Shown: positions 1 to 12,996 of the stretch, in pieces | Numbering within the stretch: position 1 is the first letter of the stretch | Layout: each line of letters starts with the position of its first letter | Source of the DNA: Polytrichum commune | Lineage: Eukaryota > Streptophyta > Polytrichopsida > Polytrichales > Polytrichaceae | Length of the DNA stretch: 64,000 nt | Direction of reading: 5' to 3' | NCBI GenBank assembly: GCA_950295325.1 | Contig: OX485804.1 | Span: forward strand, 20,770,001-20,834,000 | Notes under the pieces: generated by a model | Databases searched by the model: none | What the model was told of the DNA's origin: nothing | The model's input: only the letters and a program-made list of their open reading frames with translations | Program-made: the position numbers and the translations under genes

Positions 1-482
1 TGGTAGCACTTAGACCATGTATTGTGAACTTTTCGACAAACAATTGTAAATTATCATATTTAAAAACATAAATCATAACCTCTTTCTTTGGTTAGAGAGC
101 ATCATGCACATGCTTAGTAGTGTTATGTCAGAGTGTGTCCATTGATGATCATAGAATTACTTCAAAAATGAGTTGCCACAACTAAGTGAATGCAATCTTA
201 AGGTATTGAGGCCTTAATGTGTAACTTTTAGAGTATTATGCAAATTTCAGAGTGTTGGAAGTGTCAATATGTGTGTGTGTGCGCGTGCGCGCATGTGAAC
301 ACAAGCCATATTGAAGCAACTAAATTTCAATGCAAATGAAGTTTGTAGGAGTCCACAGCAAAATTAAGAAGGCCATTCTTGATTTGAGCCTTTCAATGCT
401 AAGTAGGGGGGTCCTATTCTTGTGTGCATGCTCCATTGTACTCCAGTCACTCATGTAGCTTCAAGTAGCTTGGAGGCATGCA
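1..482. other. intergenic, nothing recognised
   Basis: No convincing coding region, RNA gene or terminal inverted repeat is visible. There is a short alternating purine-pyrimidine run (TG then GCGC) near 270-292. Confidence 0.6.
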
Positions 483-779
483 AGGAACAAATATTGTCAT
501 GGATGATGGATGAGTTCACACATGGGCAAAACCCTACCTTCTCTTGTCAGCAACTTGTGATGAAATATTGTCATGGATGATTGAAACGTGTTTGAAAAAT
601 CACTTGGTGACTGACAATAATTGCAATACTATACATTTATAATCCCCCCGAAAAATGACAAGGAGTGGCAAATAATGTTGGGTTAACATGTAGTGTTGGT
701 GACACTATACCATAGTTTACATTTAGTATTGAGCAAGACAATTATAAATGGTGTCACTAAATATCATATTTAGTGTAGC
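483..779 (+). mobile_element. MITE family A, copy 1 (5'-truncated)
   Basis: This copy shares a long recognisable body with copies near 13.9, 24.3, 26.2, 30.7 and 51.3 kb. Shared blocks include ATTGTCATGGATGATGGATG, CAAAACCCTACCTTCTCTTG, AATGTTGGGTTAACAT and GTATTGAGCAAGAC. It ends with the family's palindromic terminus CACTAAATATCATATTTAGTG. The left terminus is missing here. An 11-bp word, GTAGCTTCAAG, occurs on both flanks (near 455 and 776), but whether it is a target duplication is unclear. There is no coding capacity, so it is non-autonomous. Confidence 0.7.
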
Positions 780-3700
780 TTCAAGTTAAAGGCCCAAAGT
801 AGGTGTCACTACTTGACTTGTGTTACTTTAAGGCCTCAATTTCTTATAACACCTCTTTGTGCAAAGATTGTGGCAAAAGACCAGTGGTCTCCAAATGTGT
901 TGTAGGTCAAGATATCTTCTTGATTGTGTAGATTTCTCGCACTTTGTAGAATCAACTTTCAAGGCAAAAAATAGCATGTGTTGGATTGGTGTGACCCGAT
1001 GTGAATTGCACAAAAGTGTGTTTGGTGACAATAGTTTTATAGATCTCATGGGTGGGTGTTGGACGCATGACAAAGACAAGTTGAACACCAAATATTGGCA
1101 TATTACCCAAATACAACACATAACCTAGCACCAACACTTTGTAACACAACCATACATTTTAAACACCCAAATGTAGTTGTCATTTCTATCCTTGAAGTCC
1201 TTGACAATCGTCTTGCACCATCGGAAAACGTGTGCAAATCTACCATTGTAATAGACTTGTAGACTTTCAATTAAGTGACGTAGGACAATTTTCCAGTGAC
1301 GTAGGTCAATTACCAAGGACTCATATGCTTGTAGTGTGGCTGCGGTGCACACCTAGTGTTAGTTTTAGGGTACATGTACCACCTCAAACCCCTATCCAAT
1401 GCATGTTTTCAACCGTTCCGGGCCACTTCCTAATTGGACTCCACAAAACAAAGGGCAAGCGGGTGACGTAAGCACTCTCCATGCAAAAAGCCACAATTGC
1501 TTTGTACTTATGGTAATCTTTATGTAGACGAAGGCGAATGGTGGCCACATCAATTTAAATGCCTTTAATAACTAATGTTTTGAGCTTATTGGGGAGCATA
1601 GTGGCTAGCAAGTCATGTGGTGAGAGCACTTTGCTCCTTCTTCGAGGTAGCTAGCTAGCTTGTAGCTCGATGGCACAATTTACAAGGGAACCTCCGTGTT
1701 GTTATGCAGAATAAATAGTTGAGAGATGCTAGGTCCCAATTCGTAAGCATCATGTGGCTCTAAGTTTCTAACTTTGGCTTGCTTTGTGTGTGTGGGCCTC
1801 CAAGGCAAGAACGACAACTCCGATGTTGCCGTCGGCATGAAGTACGGTGTTGCTTCATTTGTGTGGGCTTCCAAAAAGAAACTTGACTAAGCAATCGCAG
1901 CGAATGAGGTTAGTTTGGGCTGTTGTTGGCTCAAGTTTATGAAAAGAGCCCAGAAAAGTGCACAACCAAGTTCCTGTTTCTAGAGTCTAGTAGCTGGACC
2001 TTGGGAGTTGACTACCTATGGGGGTTCACTATTCATTCGCAATTGCGTTTAAGGGGGTTAATAGAATACTAGATTGTGAGAATATTCCATCAACATAGAA
2101 GATATTTTGGAAATATTTTAAGAATGTTTGTCTTGAATTGGAATCATCTTGTGTTACTTATATTAACCTACCTCATCACCTTGTTGGGTATCTGTATTTA
2201 AACTAATAAATATGTCTTTAATATTTTGGTTTCAATGAATTCTAAAGTCTCCAACATTTTAACTTTGATGGTTTTGTAATCTGCAACCACAATGACCTCC
2301 CCCTAGGAGTTGAAAGTATTCTAGCTTGCTCCTATTGTGGAGTGTCCATGTGTTGCAAGGTGGATGAATATTCATCGACATCACGAGCATGTGAGCCAAT
2401 TTCATCCATTGAATGCCTACTTCAATTATCTTCAAATTTGGTCCCAAAGGCTCATAATTATGGTCTTAAAGGCGTCATATGAAGGTTTTTAATGTCATTT
2501 GATATTGTCATATTATAGGTGATGATGATTCCAATCGCAATCCCATCTAAAACCAACTAATCTATCAATTACATTCTTCCAAATGGAATAATACACTTAT
2601 GGAAAGTAAATAGTCCATAAAGAGATTTGAGTTCATGACTTATATGTAAATACACACCATGTACATTTAATCACATTCCACCATTGGGCCAAAGATTCAT
2701 GGCAACCATATAAGCTCAAGGTGAGACATTGGAAACCCCATACAACTTGAAGTTCTCTCTTTTAAAGCAAATTTGATCTAAGATCAACACCAAAGATCCC
2801 AAATCGGTCCAATAAGATCAAGTCAGAATGACTTACACATGCATTAATATGCATGATGTAGGTTTTGACAAGACATCCTCATATGGTTGGGCCAATAAAT
2901 ACTAATTTTTTGCACTATTGTCACATATAGCACATCCTAGGGGGTGGACTCTTCATTAGAAACCTAAATGACATGCATGGGTCATTATGAAATTAAACTC
3001 CCTTTATATGAGAAGTTTATCGAGAAAAACAAGTGTATGCGTACTAACGACATCCTAGAAAATGGACTCATATATTTATATTGAAATTTTCAATTTAATG
3101 CGATAAATGCTTGCACTATATACACAAATATAAATCATGAATGAAATAGGCCTTTATTACATATAAAACCCACTTTCACTTCCAATGAGAAAGTCATCGC
3201 ACATTTTTTTCATTTATAGCATACAACTCAACGATTACATCAATCAAATAAAGACAAGAGCGTTGTAACTCAACCACAATCTGGAGAGCGAAACTCAAAG
3301 AAGCCCATGAGCACTCCAAGAACCTGAAATTCGTAAAAACCCTGAACCCAAATGCAAATCATGACAAGAATGGACACGGCAGTCATTGAACCTGGAACTC
3401 TCACCATACGACAACAATGAATAAGAACATGAATTGGATGAAACTAACACACCCATAGTCAATTCTTTTTCATCTAATCCTTAGGGTTGGGCCCCCTTTT
3501 GTACATCTACCTTTACTTCCAAAATTTAATCGCCTTTATTGAATGTGCACCCTAAAGAAAAAGAAAAAGAAACCTCTCCCTTACGTATATACTGTATACG
3601 TTGATGCCTCAAATAATGCCCCTTCTTACACTCACATCAGTTTGTAAGTAGTATGAAGAGCCCAGCCCTCGGATACCACATGTATTTTCACATTCCTCTT

Positions 3701-3915
3701 TGTCATAGGTTGTGCCAAATATGATTTCAATCTCATAGACCTTGTCAAGTAGACAATGCAACTCAAGGTAGCTTGAAACCCTATGAGAGTTAAGATTCGC
3801 ATATATATATGCGGCCGTCCGAATCGTTCTCACCCACAAGCTTGTGAGCTTATTCGCCCCAACACAAGCCATGTGGGAGGCCATAATGGTACAAGTTCGG
3901 GGAGTGTGCCCGGGC

Positions 3916-3918
<3 letters not shown>

Positions 3919-3947
<29 letters not shown>
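3919..3947. repeat. (AT)n microsatellite
   Basis: Uninterrupted AT dinucleotides. The IYIYIY peptides seen in overlapping frames are artefacts of this repeat. Confidence 0.95.
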
Positions 3948-3952
<5 letters not shown>

Positions 3953-4514
3953 TTGCAGTTCCATTGGGCATTAGTAGGGAGGTAGGGTACTATAAAACCC
4001 ATGTGCTAACTTATCCGCTAAATGTGGCTAGCAGCTTATAAGCACTGTGATTTGGGATTACCTTGCCCTTCACAGAACACCACTTTGCAACTTGCAGTAA
4101 CTGGGCCAATTGTCGTAGCATTATCATTATACCAAGCAGCTAGATGATGGTTGCTTTTCGGCATAACGTTAGTAAGCCGTGTGGATTTGTTCATGTGGGT
4201 CCTGAGAATATAATCATGGGATGCCCCAACCTGGTGCAAAGAGACTCAAATATGACACTCATTTTTACATAACACTTGGTTGGAAACTGGAATAGTGAAT
4301 GGTGTATATTCATGTCTGGTTGGACACGGCCTTGCTTGATTCGATTTTCCCATGATCATCTTTTGAGAGAGTTTCCAACCAGTCACATGATGATATGTGA
4401 CGCTTTTGGACCAAATATAAAGTAAAATAAAATAACGCCTAGCTAGTCCAATCCGCATGTTGTATGGGTATTTCTGAGTTTTGAAGCAACATGATGGATG
4501 CAAGTAGCTATTAT

Positions 4515-4600
4515 CATGTTGTTTATACCACAAACCCCCTCTAAGGCAAGGAAAACTTCCAATGTAAGTACGCAACACCCAATTGGATTTGTGTTATATT
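4515..4600. repeat. dispersed duplicate (partner at 5243-5320)
   Basis: The run 'ataccacaaaccc..tctaa..aaggaaaac..cc.atgtaagta' is repeated about 730 bp downstream at 5243-5320 in the same orientation with clear divergence. The 4.9-kb hairpin lies between the two copies. Confidence 0.5.
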
Positions 4601-4886
4601 TGCAAGCTTCTCAGTTTTGATCAAGATGCATATTAGTTATTAGCATCTTACCGGCAAACCGCTAGGAGACAACGGAGACTTCTTGCAAAACATGGACAAG
4701 ATGATTGGCAAGAGGAGAGTGGATGACCAATTGTGGGATTTAATAATTCATTCAAGAGCAGATGGGTATCAAAACTTGTGACTCGTTACAAGTTTTCATC
4801 CATGGGTGCGCACAATATCATCCATAATTTTCAGATTTTATTTGTGAGCTAATCGATTAATATGTATTAGGTGTTGGTGTCCTTAA

Positions 4887-4979
4887 GGATGGGTACCAAC
4901 GTATAATGGGAGCCCTCGATAGGCAAGGTTTGTAGGTTGAGCCTATCGAGGGGCCCTCATTACACACCAATACCCGTCC
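4887..4979. other. ~93-nt imperfect hairpin
   Basis: Two arms of about 38 nt, starting GGATGGGTACCAACGTATAA on the left and ending CACACCAATACCCGTCC on the right, pair around a ~15-nt loop. There are a few mismatches and G:U pairs. The innermost paired block is CCTCGATAGGC / GCCTATCGAGG. Size and pairing resemble a plant microRNA precursor or a very small MITE. No known microRNA is recognised. Strand and transcription are unknown. Confidence 0.45.
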
Positions 4980-7900
4980 TCTGAGAAAGCAACGCTGCAC
5001 ATAATCGGTGGCAGGGTTGTATCGAGCCAGTAACTGGCACTTGCTTGTCATGTCCTTCCCACCTACTTGACACGCCATCGAGTAGTGATTATGATCATGC
5101 AATCGGCCTCCTCAGAGCCATTAAGAAGTCGCCATGTAGATGAGATTCAACCCCAAATTGATTATGACAAATAACCAGCTCGAGTAGGTGGAGGGCTCCT
5201 TGCGGCACCCTCCCCTCGTTGATTACCCCAACCTCATCTTTGTTCATACCACAAACCCATCTCTAACTTAAAGCGAGGAAAACGCCCATTGTAAGTAACA
5301 TAACACTCAACTGAATTTACTAGGTAGTATATGGTGAATGTTGTTAACATTACTCAATTGATGAGCTGTGTTCACGGGTCCAACCATTTATTCGAGAATA
5401 AAGACTCTGGATGCTGGAATCCCAATGCATTAGATCAAATCTGCTTTAGACTAAATCTGAAGTCAGGGCAGTAACTCATCAATTGAGGAATGTGAAGTTG
5501 AAATAGAGTTATTATTACCATGTGTTTCAGCTAGCAGATTCTGGAGCCTTCCTTGCAGCAAGACATCATCTTCAAAATGGGTGTCGTCGTGGTTGTATAA
5601 ATCTCCTCATCGATTTATAGGTGCCGTGTCCTGGACGATGATCCAGTAGCTGGCTTGTGATCCAAGCAGCAAGCTGAGAAGTATTAAGGTACTGCCACAT
5701 AGTTTTGAGTCTTGACTGCTTCTCCCAGAATTTTGTCCCTGCTAATTCCGTTAGCAAGCATTTCGTTGCGAAGCGCCGGATTGATTCGCGGAGCATGGAC
5801 GGCAGGCTAATTGGCAGGAGCCTCTTGGAGGATTATTCTGCATCGCCCATCATTGGTATACAAAACTTCCCGCCATTTCCTGGGCATTTCCTGCAGCAAC
5901 GTCGTCCCAATTTGGCTTATGTTGTTGGTCGGGCGGTGCTGCTTGAATTATTCCCCATGTGAGAGCCACATGTAATTATGGAGAGCCACAAGGATTTGTG
6001 GCTAGAACGTTGTTTGTTGGAACTAATTGGAACCTCTTCTAGTTCTGGTGGAGAATTTGTTGTTTCACCGGCACTGTAATTCTATCGGTTGTATATATAT
6101 ACATTTGCTACTTGTGGTGGGCTATGAAGTACTAATGTGCGCACATTAACGAGCAGGTGGACGGTTTTCCGCATCCGTGCTTCTGAGTTCGTTTTTTTAC
6201 ATTTGTGAGTGGCTAGAGGCTAGAGCGGGATGAGTATATTTATTAATGATAGGACTTTACCTGCAAGTTGACCCAAGATGTGCAAGTTAGTTTTCTATTT
6301 AATTCTCTCCTGGATTATTGCTGATGGGCATGATTTTGTGAGAGTTATCACTTACTGTAGTCCCGGTTTAGCGGCAACTCATAACCTTTGGCCATCCATT
6401 CTGCCAAATTTTGAGCATGAGTATTTAATTTTTATTTATGTTAATATTGTTGTTGTATTGTCTGCTGGAGTGTTGGTGCAGATGTGGACACGGGCGCTTG
6501 CAGGTTGGTAGCAGATGCAGCATCTGCTTGGAATGGTAGGGCAGCCATTGGACATGGATCACCTGTTGTGAAAGAAGCTGATCACCAAGATGGAGATGCA
6601 GACAGTACTCATCATCAATCAAGTCTCTGTAGTTTTGAAAAGTATTTAGTGTCCAATATTGTAATGTTGCTGGAGTCCTGAGCGACTTGCAGTGCAAACT
6701 AGTACGTGTTCTGGTTCCAAGGTACTTCTGGGACTAAACATCGAAACTAGTCGATGCATCAATGATTTCACCACATTCATGAAGATCCATAGACCATCAA
6801 TGTTACACTATTAAATCGCCATCCTGGAGGCCATGATCGATATTTCTTCTGGTGCCCTTCTGATGTTTGATTGTGCAAGGACTCTGTAGAGTTGAATGGA
6901 GATAGTTAGTCAGCTAGGTCATAAAGATGATCTCAGGTCCTGAAGAACTTCACTTGTGGCCATTGTAGCTGATAACTAAGGCTACCTTGCATACGAAGCT
7001 GACTATGGCGATTCTCATACAAATGAGACATGTATATAATACAAATTTCTTGAATGACTATTTTTCAAACAGCAGCCCTGAAATATCACCATGATGTCCC
7101 ACAGAGATTTGAGGAACATATGTACATAAGCCTCATTTCAGAAGCTGCTAGCTATAGTTACTCATGTATGTGATGTAACCAAACATTGAAGCTACAGACG
7201 CTTAAATCTTGTCACTGCCCCATGCATCCTTCACCAGAATGTGGCTCAAGAAAGAGAGAGGATGACCTTCGTTTCATATATATCAGCATTTTATGCGCCA
7301 CATGTCCATACAAAGAGCCCACAAATAGAAGTCACGCCTGATGAGTCTCTCTACCACGCATACATTCACCTGCATTCAAATCATGAGTGGGATAAACCCT
7401 GCAGACAGCGCACAGCTTTATAAAGAGCTCTACAATCTCGGCCTTTATGTATATCCAGATCATCCTAGAAGGTGGTGGGGACTAACCCCTTAACAAGATA
7501 CCCAACATCTACAACCGAAGTCCCCAAGAGGTCCAAAAACATTATAATCAGCAGCATCTATTTATCATTTACTTTTGTTCATGACGGCAACATGCCCCTC
7601 GTGGTGTTTGAAATCCGCTGGATAACTTAGGTAACTATACATATAAGAAAAAAATGTAATCTAGTCCAAGAATCTGATTCTGTTGACATAAATCTGTAGG
7701 TTGCATCGAGCGAAGTACACCCAAAATTATCGTCGCATATTATATTAAAAAGAATAGCCTTGTTGTAACTTGCTGCATCTGCTTTCAATACCTGCACAAA
7801 AATGTCAACCCCTTCGCACATGAAGCCACAGTCATAAGACAAGACAGATAGATAGAAACACCGGTCCTAGATGGAGGAAGCATGAATGGAGAGCCTCTTC

Positions 7901-9050
7901 GCCCAGCAGACTACTTCCCCCTTTCGGGGATGGGCCCTATCCTCCTAAGACCAAATACTCAAGACTTGCATGCCCTAGTGCCTGTGATTGACACCGAAGC
8001 TTCTAATTAGTATGTGGATCGGAGGCCTGGAGTATTCGGGCAGACTTTTACATGGGTACACTGTAATTTTTCTCCTTGATTATACCCTGATGCGCCCTCT
8101 TTCCAATCATTGCGTTTACCCAGTAACTAAACCTGTTACACTTATTACTGTGATTTACAATTTGGAGTTACAGACTGCTATACCTTTTTACTAAAAGTAT
8201 CAATTTTTCCAAGTAAATTATGTCATGTTCCTTGATGTGCATACCATACAATGATAACATAAGTAAAAAATGATAGGAGCATGTAACTCCATATGGTAAA
8301 CCACAGTAGCAAGTGTAAGAGGTGTAATAAGTTGGTGTCAATATGCCTGCCTTGCCTGCAGCTTACTCTGTGGGATCTAACTTCCTGATACTACAGTTGC
8401 TAGTATTGGTCGTCTAAGTACAGTACAAAATGTCCTTTATTTCGAATTACTTATCCTACAGCAGCAAGGTGTAATATTGCAGAGAATACTCAAGATTCGA
8501 GTAAAACTTTTGCAGGTCGTCAGAATTTGCATCGAGTACCTTTCTCGCCATGGTGGGATCCAGTCGAGGTGGCTTTGACACTCAACTACACTTTCTCCTT
8601 GGACTACAGTAGCCTTCGTGGGGAGCATATAAGGGAGCCTCCATTTCTTAGTTTTGGAAGCAGCAGTTTGTGAAGTCTGTGAAAGTAGACAACACTTGCA
8701 ACGATAATTTCCACTAAGCTGACATGCCAAATGCCTAGTTCGCTCCATTGCAACCGATAAAATTCTGCTTCATTGTCCAATCGAGTCTTTCTTCTTTCTT
8801 CACTTTGCAGATAATCGAGTTCCACCACAATCACCTCCCCCAGCTCCACAAACCTTTCGTAGCTTCCTGCTTTCAATCTCCGAGTCGTTGAGTTGCTTAG
8901 AAACGCATTGAGCTCTGCATTGGGCAACAAGCAGTTCTACTCGCTTCAGCCCCTCTATTCCCTGCAGCCAATTACCTTCATAATCTTCGGTCTTGATTTA
9001 GTGAGACTTTCGACTTGATCATCAGCCAAGTGGAAGTCCGGTGCAAGAGA
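4980..9050. other. region upstream of transporter gene 1, no supported gene
   Basis: Apart from the end of the 4.5/5.2-kb duplicate, no gene or mobile element is identified. Short frames on both strands lack family motifs and splice-linked extensions. The last few hundred bases (about 8700-9050) are presumably promoter and 5'-UTR of the downstream transporter. No particular promoter motif is claimed. Confidence 0.45.
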
Positions 9051-11153
9051 ATGGCGATGTCGCCGAAGAAAGCAGGGGCCAAGGATATGGTTTACGCCCA
9101 GAACGAGCGGACGCCTCTTCTACCCAGTAAGACACAAGACCTTGTGGAGGAGGTTTACGATGATTACCAGGAGGCCACGATGACGAGTGGAGTGTTCAAC
9201 CTGTCCACTACCATCGTTGGGGCTGGCATAATGGCACTCCCTGCCACCATGAAGGTGTTGGGCTTGCCCTTGGGCATCCTCCTCATCATAGTTGTGGGGA
9301 TTCTGAGCGAGAGTTCCATTCGAGTTCTGTTACGCTACTCACAGCCGTCGGGAGCGAAGTCTTACGGTGACTTGATGGGCTCCGCGTATGGCGAGGTCGG
9401 CCGCGCTATGGTGCAGCTTTGCATCATCGTCAGCAACTTCGGCATCCTCATCGTGTACCTCATCATCATAGGTCAGCTCACACATCCTGGACTTTGATAG
9501 ATTTTAAATTTTTGAAATTGCAAAACTTAACCGTTGAGCTCTTGGAATGTACTCGAAGGGGGAAGCAGTTCTGTCATGCAACTACCAAATTCAAGATTTT
9601 TTCCTTTGTTGGTGCCAGGTGATGTGCTGTCAGGATCAACCTCTGGAGCAGGGCAGCATTTTACTGGTGTGCTGGAAGAATGGGCAGGCGGACCTGCTTG
9701 GTGGAACGAGCGCTTGTTTGTACTCTTCACTGTCACTGCAGTTATCCTGCTTCCACTAGTCTCATTACGACATCTTGGTATGTGATTCTTAGCCTACAAT
9801 TTCGTTCAATTCCATTATATATGTTTCCAGTCGGGTGTGAGAAGTTGAACGTTATTAGAACGTCGACGCTAATATATTTCTGCCTTCCAGATTCGTTGAA
9901 ATGGACCTCTGCATTGGCAGTCGCTCTAGCGGTGGTGTTTGTGGTGATTGTCGTCAGCGTAACTTTATGGAAATTGGTCGCTGGAGAAATCAACTGGCCC
10001 AGGATGGTGCCAAATGTCGGCGACCTGAAGTCATTCTGGGGTCTTTTCACTGCCATTCCCATTATGATGACTGCCTACATTTGCCATCACAATGGTAAGT
10101 GCCAAATCCTCTGCCTTGTCTTTGCTTCATTTCTATTGAGAACTCAGTCCTCCTTTTCTTAGGGCGTACAAGTTATCTCATCACTATGCACGCTAATAAG
10201 GACTGCATTTCGAAATAGTGCAGTTAAATCAAACCGGGTCACAGTAAGGTTGCTTATACTTGGTTGCGTTTCTTGATGACAGTGCATCCGATTGCGAATG
10301 AGCTTCAAGGGAGCATCGAGTTCTCATCCGAGGAGAAAATGCAACGTGTAGTGCGATGGTCAATGAGTGTCTGTGGAGCCATCTACCTCTGCACGGCCAC
10401 CTTCGGCTACCTTCTGTTTGGAGATGCCATCAGTGACGACATCTTGTCCAACTTTGACACCGACCTCGGGGTGCCTTTTTCGCACGCAATCTGTGCTTTC
10501 GTTCGCATCAGCTACGCAGTGCACATCATGCTGGTGTTCCCTCTCTTAAACTTTTCACTTCGCCTCAACCTCGACTCTTTCCTGTTCCCGAATGCCTCCC
10601 CTATTGCACACGACACCCTGCGGTTCTCGCTCATGACCTGCCTGTTGATGTGTGGCGTGTTCGTTGGCTCAACATTGGTTCCGAACATCTGGGTGGCGTT
10701 CCAATTCACTGGTGCAACGGCCACAATGTGCCTCGGATTCATCTTCCCGGCTCTCATCTTGCTCAAGTAAGTTCCATTCCACATTTAAGAAATTTTGAGA
10801 GCTGCTGGGGCTTGTTGTAACACCTGAGCGCAACCCGAATTGCAACACGGCGGGTGGTTGGAGCTTTAGACTAGTTTTCTGGACAGCAAGATAGAGAAGC
10901 TTAATGAACAATGTCTAAGTAGGCATTATCTGTGAGTCTCCCCAATCTCACGTTTACCAAATTGTTGTAATCCAGGGACAAGCCCCTCTTGGCATCCAAG
11001 AGAGACAAGTATGCGGCAGTGATCATGATCATTCTGGCCACTTTCACAAGCGTGGTGGCTGTCTCAACAAACATCATGAACCTTGTTCAACCTGCACAAC
11101 CCTCGGCTCTCATCCCTGCTGCTATGGGATTCAAGGGCTACTTGGGACTCTAA
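9051..11153 (+). CDS. AVT-type vacuolar amino-acid transporter, copy 1
   Basis: Five exons joined through GT-AG introns: 9051-9471, 9619-9777, 9891-10094, 10283-10766 and 10976-11153. They sum to 1446 nt and encode 481 aa. The protein belongs to the amino acid/auxin permease superfamily (SLC38/AVT6-like). It begins TSGVFNLSTTIVGAGIMALP in TM1 (about residues 42-61) and shows roughly eleven hydrophobic segments and the conserved VHPIANEL region. The N-terminus has an acidic dileucine signal, E19-RTP-LL24, of the kind that directs proteins to the tonoplast. A role in proton-coupled movement of neutral amino acids across the vacuolar membrane is inferred from the family. An in-frame ATG exists at 9015, but the paralogue's start aligns with 9051. 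Copy 2 at 32547 has identical exon lengths. I count about 33 differences in 481 residues by eye. Confidence 0.9.
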
Positions 11154-12110
11154 ATAGGTTGAACCCGAATTCATTTTTTGTCCAACAAATTTTGGTCTCT
11201 CGATCGGTGAGTCTGCTGTCCGAGCAGAGTGTACTCTAATGTATGAGGCTGACTCCCTGCAGCCAGATTCGGATAGACTGTAAAATGTAGCAAAATGCAC
11301 CTATTTATGAAACTGATCAACCTCTGAAATTGAGGTGATCAGGTAGAGATCGTTAGGCTGCATTCAACATTGAGGGCATTGATGCCAGGTATTGTACCTA
11401 AACAAAAGGTGAAGCTCAGTTAGTTTAGTTGAAAAGATCTTATACACTCGAGGGCATTGTTGCCAGGTTATGTAATTACAGTTCAAGGTGAAGGTATAAT
11501 TAGGCCAGATGATAAAGAATCATCATGCTCTTGTAAAACAAGCACATCACTTAGAATGTGCTGCTGGAATCCATCCATCTTCAATTAAGTTGTATTGATC
11601 TCAATATTCACAGCTACCAGTCCTTGTTTGAGACTTCCAAGATCACTGATCTATATGACATATTCAACTGCTACACGTACTGAATCTTTATTGCTCATTA
11701 GTGTAAGGGTGTGACAATAAATCATCTCAAATTGCAAGCGACCTCAATCTTGAGTCAGTGGTGATCCATACTCTTCAAGGTTTTCCAAATATCTTCTGCT
11801 GGAATTCTTCTATCTTCTTAAGTCGATCTCTCAACATTTACAGCTACCACTCCTTGTATAAAGAGGTCCACTCAGCCTTCCGAGACAACTCTATATGCAA
11901 TAAGTAGTATTGAAGGGTATGTATCAGCACTGAGTCAATGCAAGGTTGCTTGCAATTCGAGCTAGGAAGGTTGAGTGCAAGGACTGCAGGTAGCTGTGAA
12001 TGACACTGCAAAATTAAGATATCAAATCTTGAAGAATATGTATAAACATTAATTCATAGACTTACATTGAGCAATAAGTAGTACATTGTGGAGATCTTGG
12101 GAGTAGGTGC
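11154..12110 (+). other. 3' flank of transporter copy 1
   Basis: This is probable 3'-UTR and downstream spacer. It holds a twice-repeated GAGGGCATTG(T/A)TGCCAGG motif that is also present downstream of the second transporter. No other gene is seen. Confidence 0.5.
11369..11510 (+). repeat. two-copy 3' motif shared by both transporter genes
   Basis: GAGGGCATTGATGCCAGG (about 11371) and GAGGGCATTGTTGCCAGG (about 11452) are each followed by a related 'attgta..aaggtgaag' stretch. The same pair occurs at 35361-35505 after transporter copy 2. The internal duplication therefore pre-dates the gene duplication. The motif contains a small inverted repeat (GGCATTG.TGCC). Confidence 0.75.
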
Positions 12111-12996
12111 TTGATATTTCTGCGCTTTCTGAAACTAAACATAATATCAAACGAAACATACTATCAAACGAAGTATCAAACAGGGATCCATCCATACATC
12201 TCAGATTTCAACCTTGTAGTTCTCCCAACTATAACGATGATGATTGTGTGGAATCCATGCTTGATTTATATTATATATGGAGATTTTCGTAGTTGATATT
12301 TCTGCACTTTCTAAAACTAAACATAATATCAAACGAAACATCAAACATGGATCGCAATCTTGTAGTTCTTATAACTATAACGATGATGATTGTGCGGAAT
12401 CCATGTTTGATTTATATTGTGGAGATCTTAGTAGTTGATATTTTTGCACTTTTTGACACTAAACATAGTATCAAACGAAATATCAAACATGGATCCACCC
12501 ATACATCTCAAACTTCAACTATGTAGTTCTCACAACTATAACGATGATGATTGTGTGGAATCCATGCTTGATTTATATTATGGAGATCTTGGTAGTTGAT
12601 ATTTCTGCACTTTCTAAAACTAAACATAATATCAAACAAAATATCAAACATGGATCCACCCGTACATCTCATATTTCAACCTTGTAGTTCTTATAACAAG
12701 AAATGATGATAATTGTGTGGAATCCATGCTTGATTTATATTATGGAGAGCTTGGTAGTTGATATTTTTGCGCTTTTTGACACTAAACATAATATCAAACG
12801 AAATATCAAACATGGATCCACCAATACATCTCAGAGTTCAACCTTGTAGTTCTCACAACTATAGCGATGATGATTTTGTGGACCCCATGCTTGATTTTAT
12901 ATTATGAAGATCTTGGTAGTTGATATTTCTACACTTTCCAAATTAAAAATAATATCAAACAAAATATTACACATGATATTTTGAAGGCATGGACTA
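12111..12996. repeat. ~161-bp tandem satellite with dimeric structure
   Basis: Units begin at about 12111, 12293, 12434, 12595, 12757 and 12919 with GTTGATATTT.TGC.CTTT. They contain AATATCAAACGAAA, CATGGATCCA and CTATAACGATGATGATT. Spacing is about 161-162 bp for the regular units, 183 bp for the first and 141 bp for the second. Two subtypes alternate ('ctttctaaaac' versus 'ctttttgacac'), giving a ~322-bp higher-order period. The last unit decays near 12990. Confidence 0.9.

Larger units (their letters stand above)
780..4886. other. intergenic, no supported gene
   Basis: Only short spurious frames occur here. The stretch 1380-1900 resembles 15300-15720 in phrase order (reference to a GTGACG motif, a 'gtggtta/gtggtga...gcactttgc' stretch and a 'gctag' stretch) and may be another old repeat, but this is weak. 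An AT microsatellite lies at 3919-3947. Confidence 0.5.

Noticed and set aside
3609-3971. 120-aa minus-strand frame
   Set aside because: Contains the (AT)n-derived IYIYIY stretch, no motif, no splice-linked extension.
9015-9050. Upstream ATG of transporter copy 1 as start
   Set aside because: It would add a 12-residue extension lacking in the paralogue; the shared MAM.PKKAG start at 9051 is preferred.
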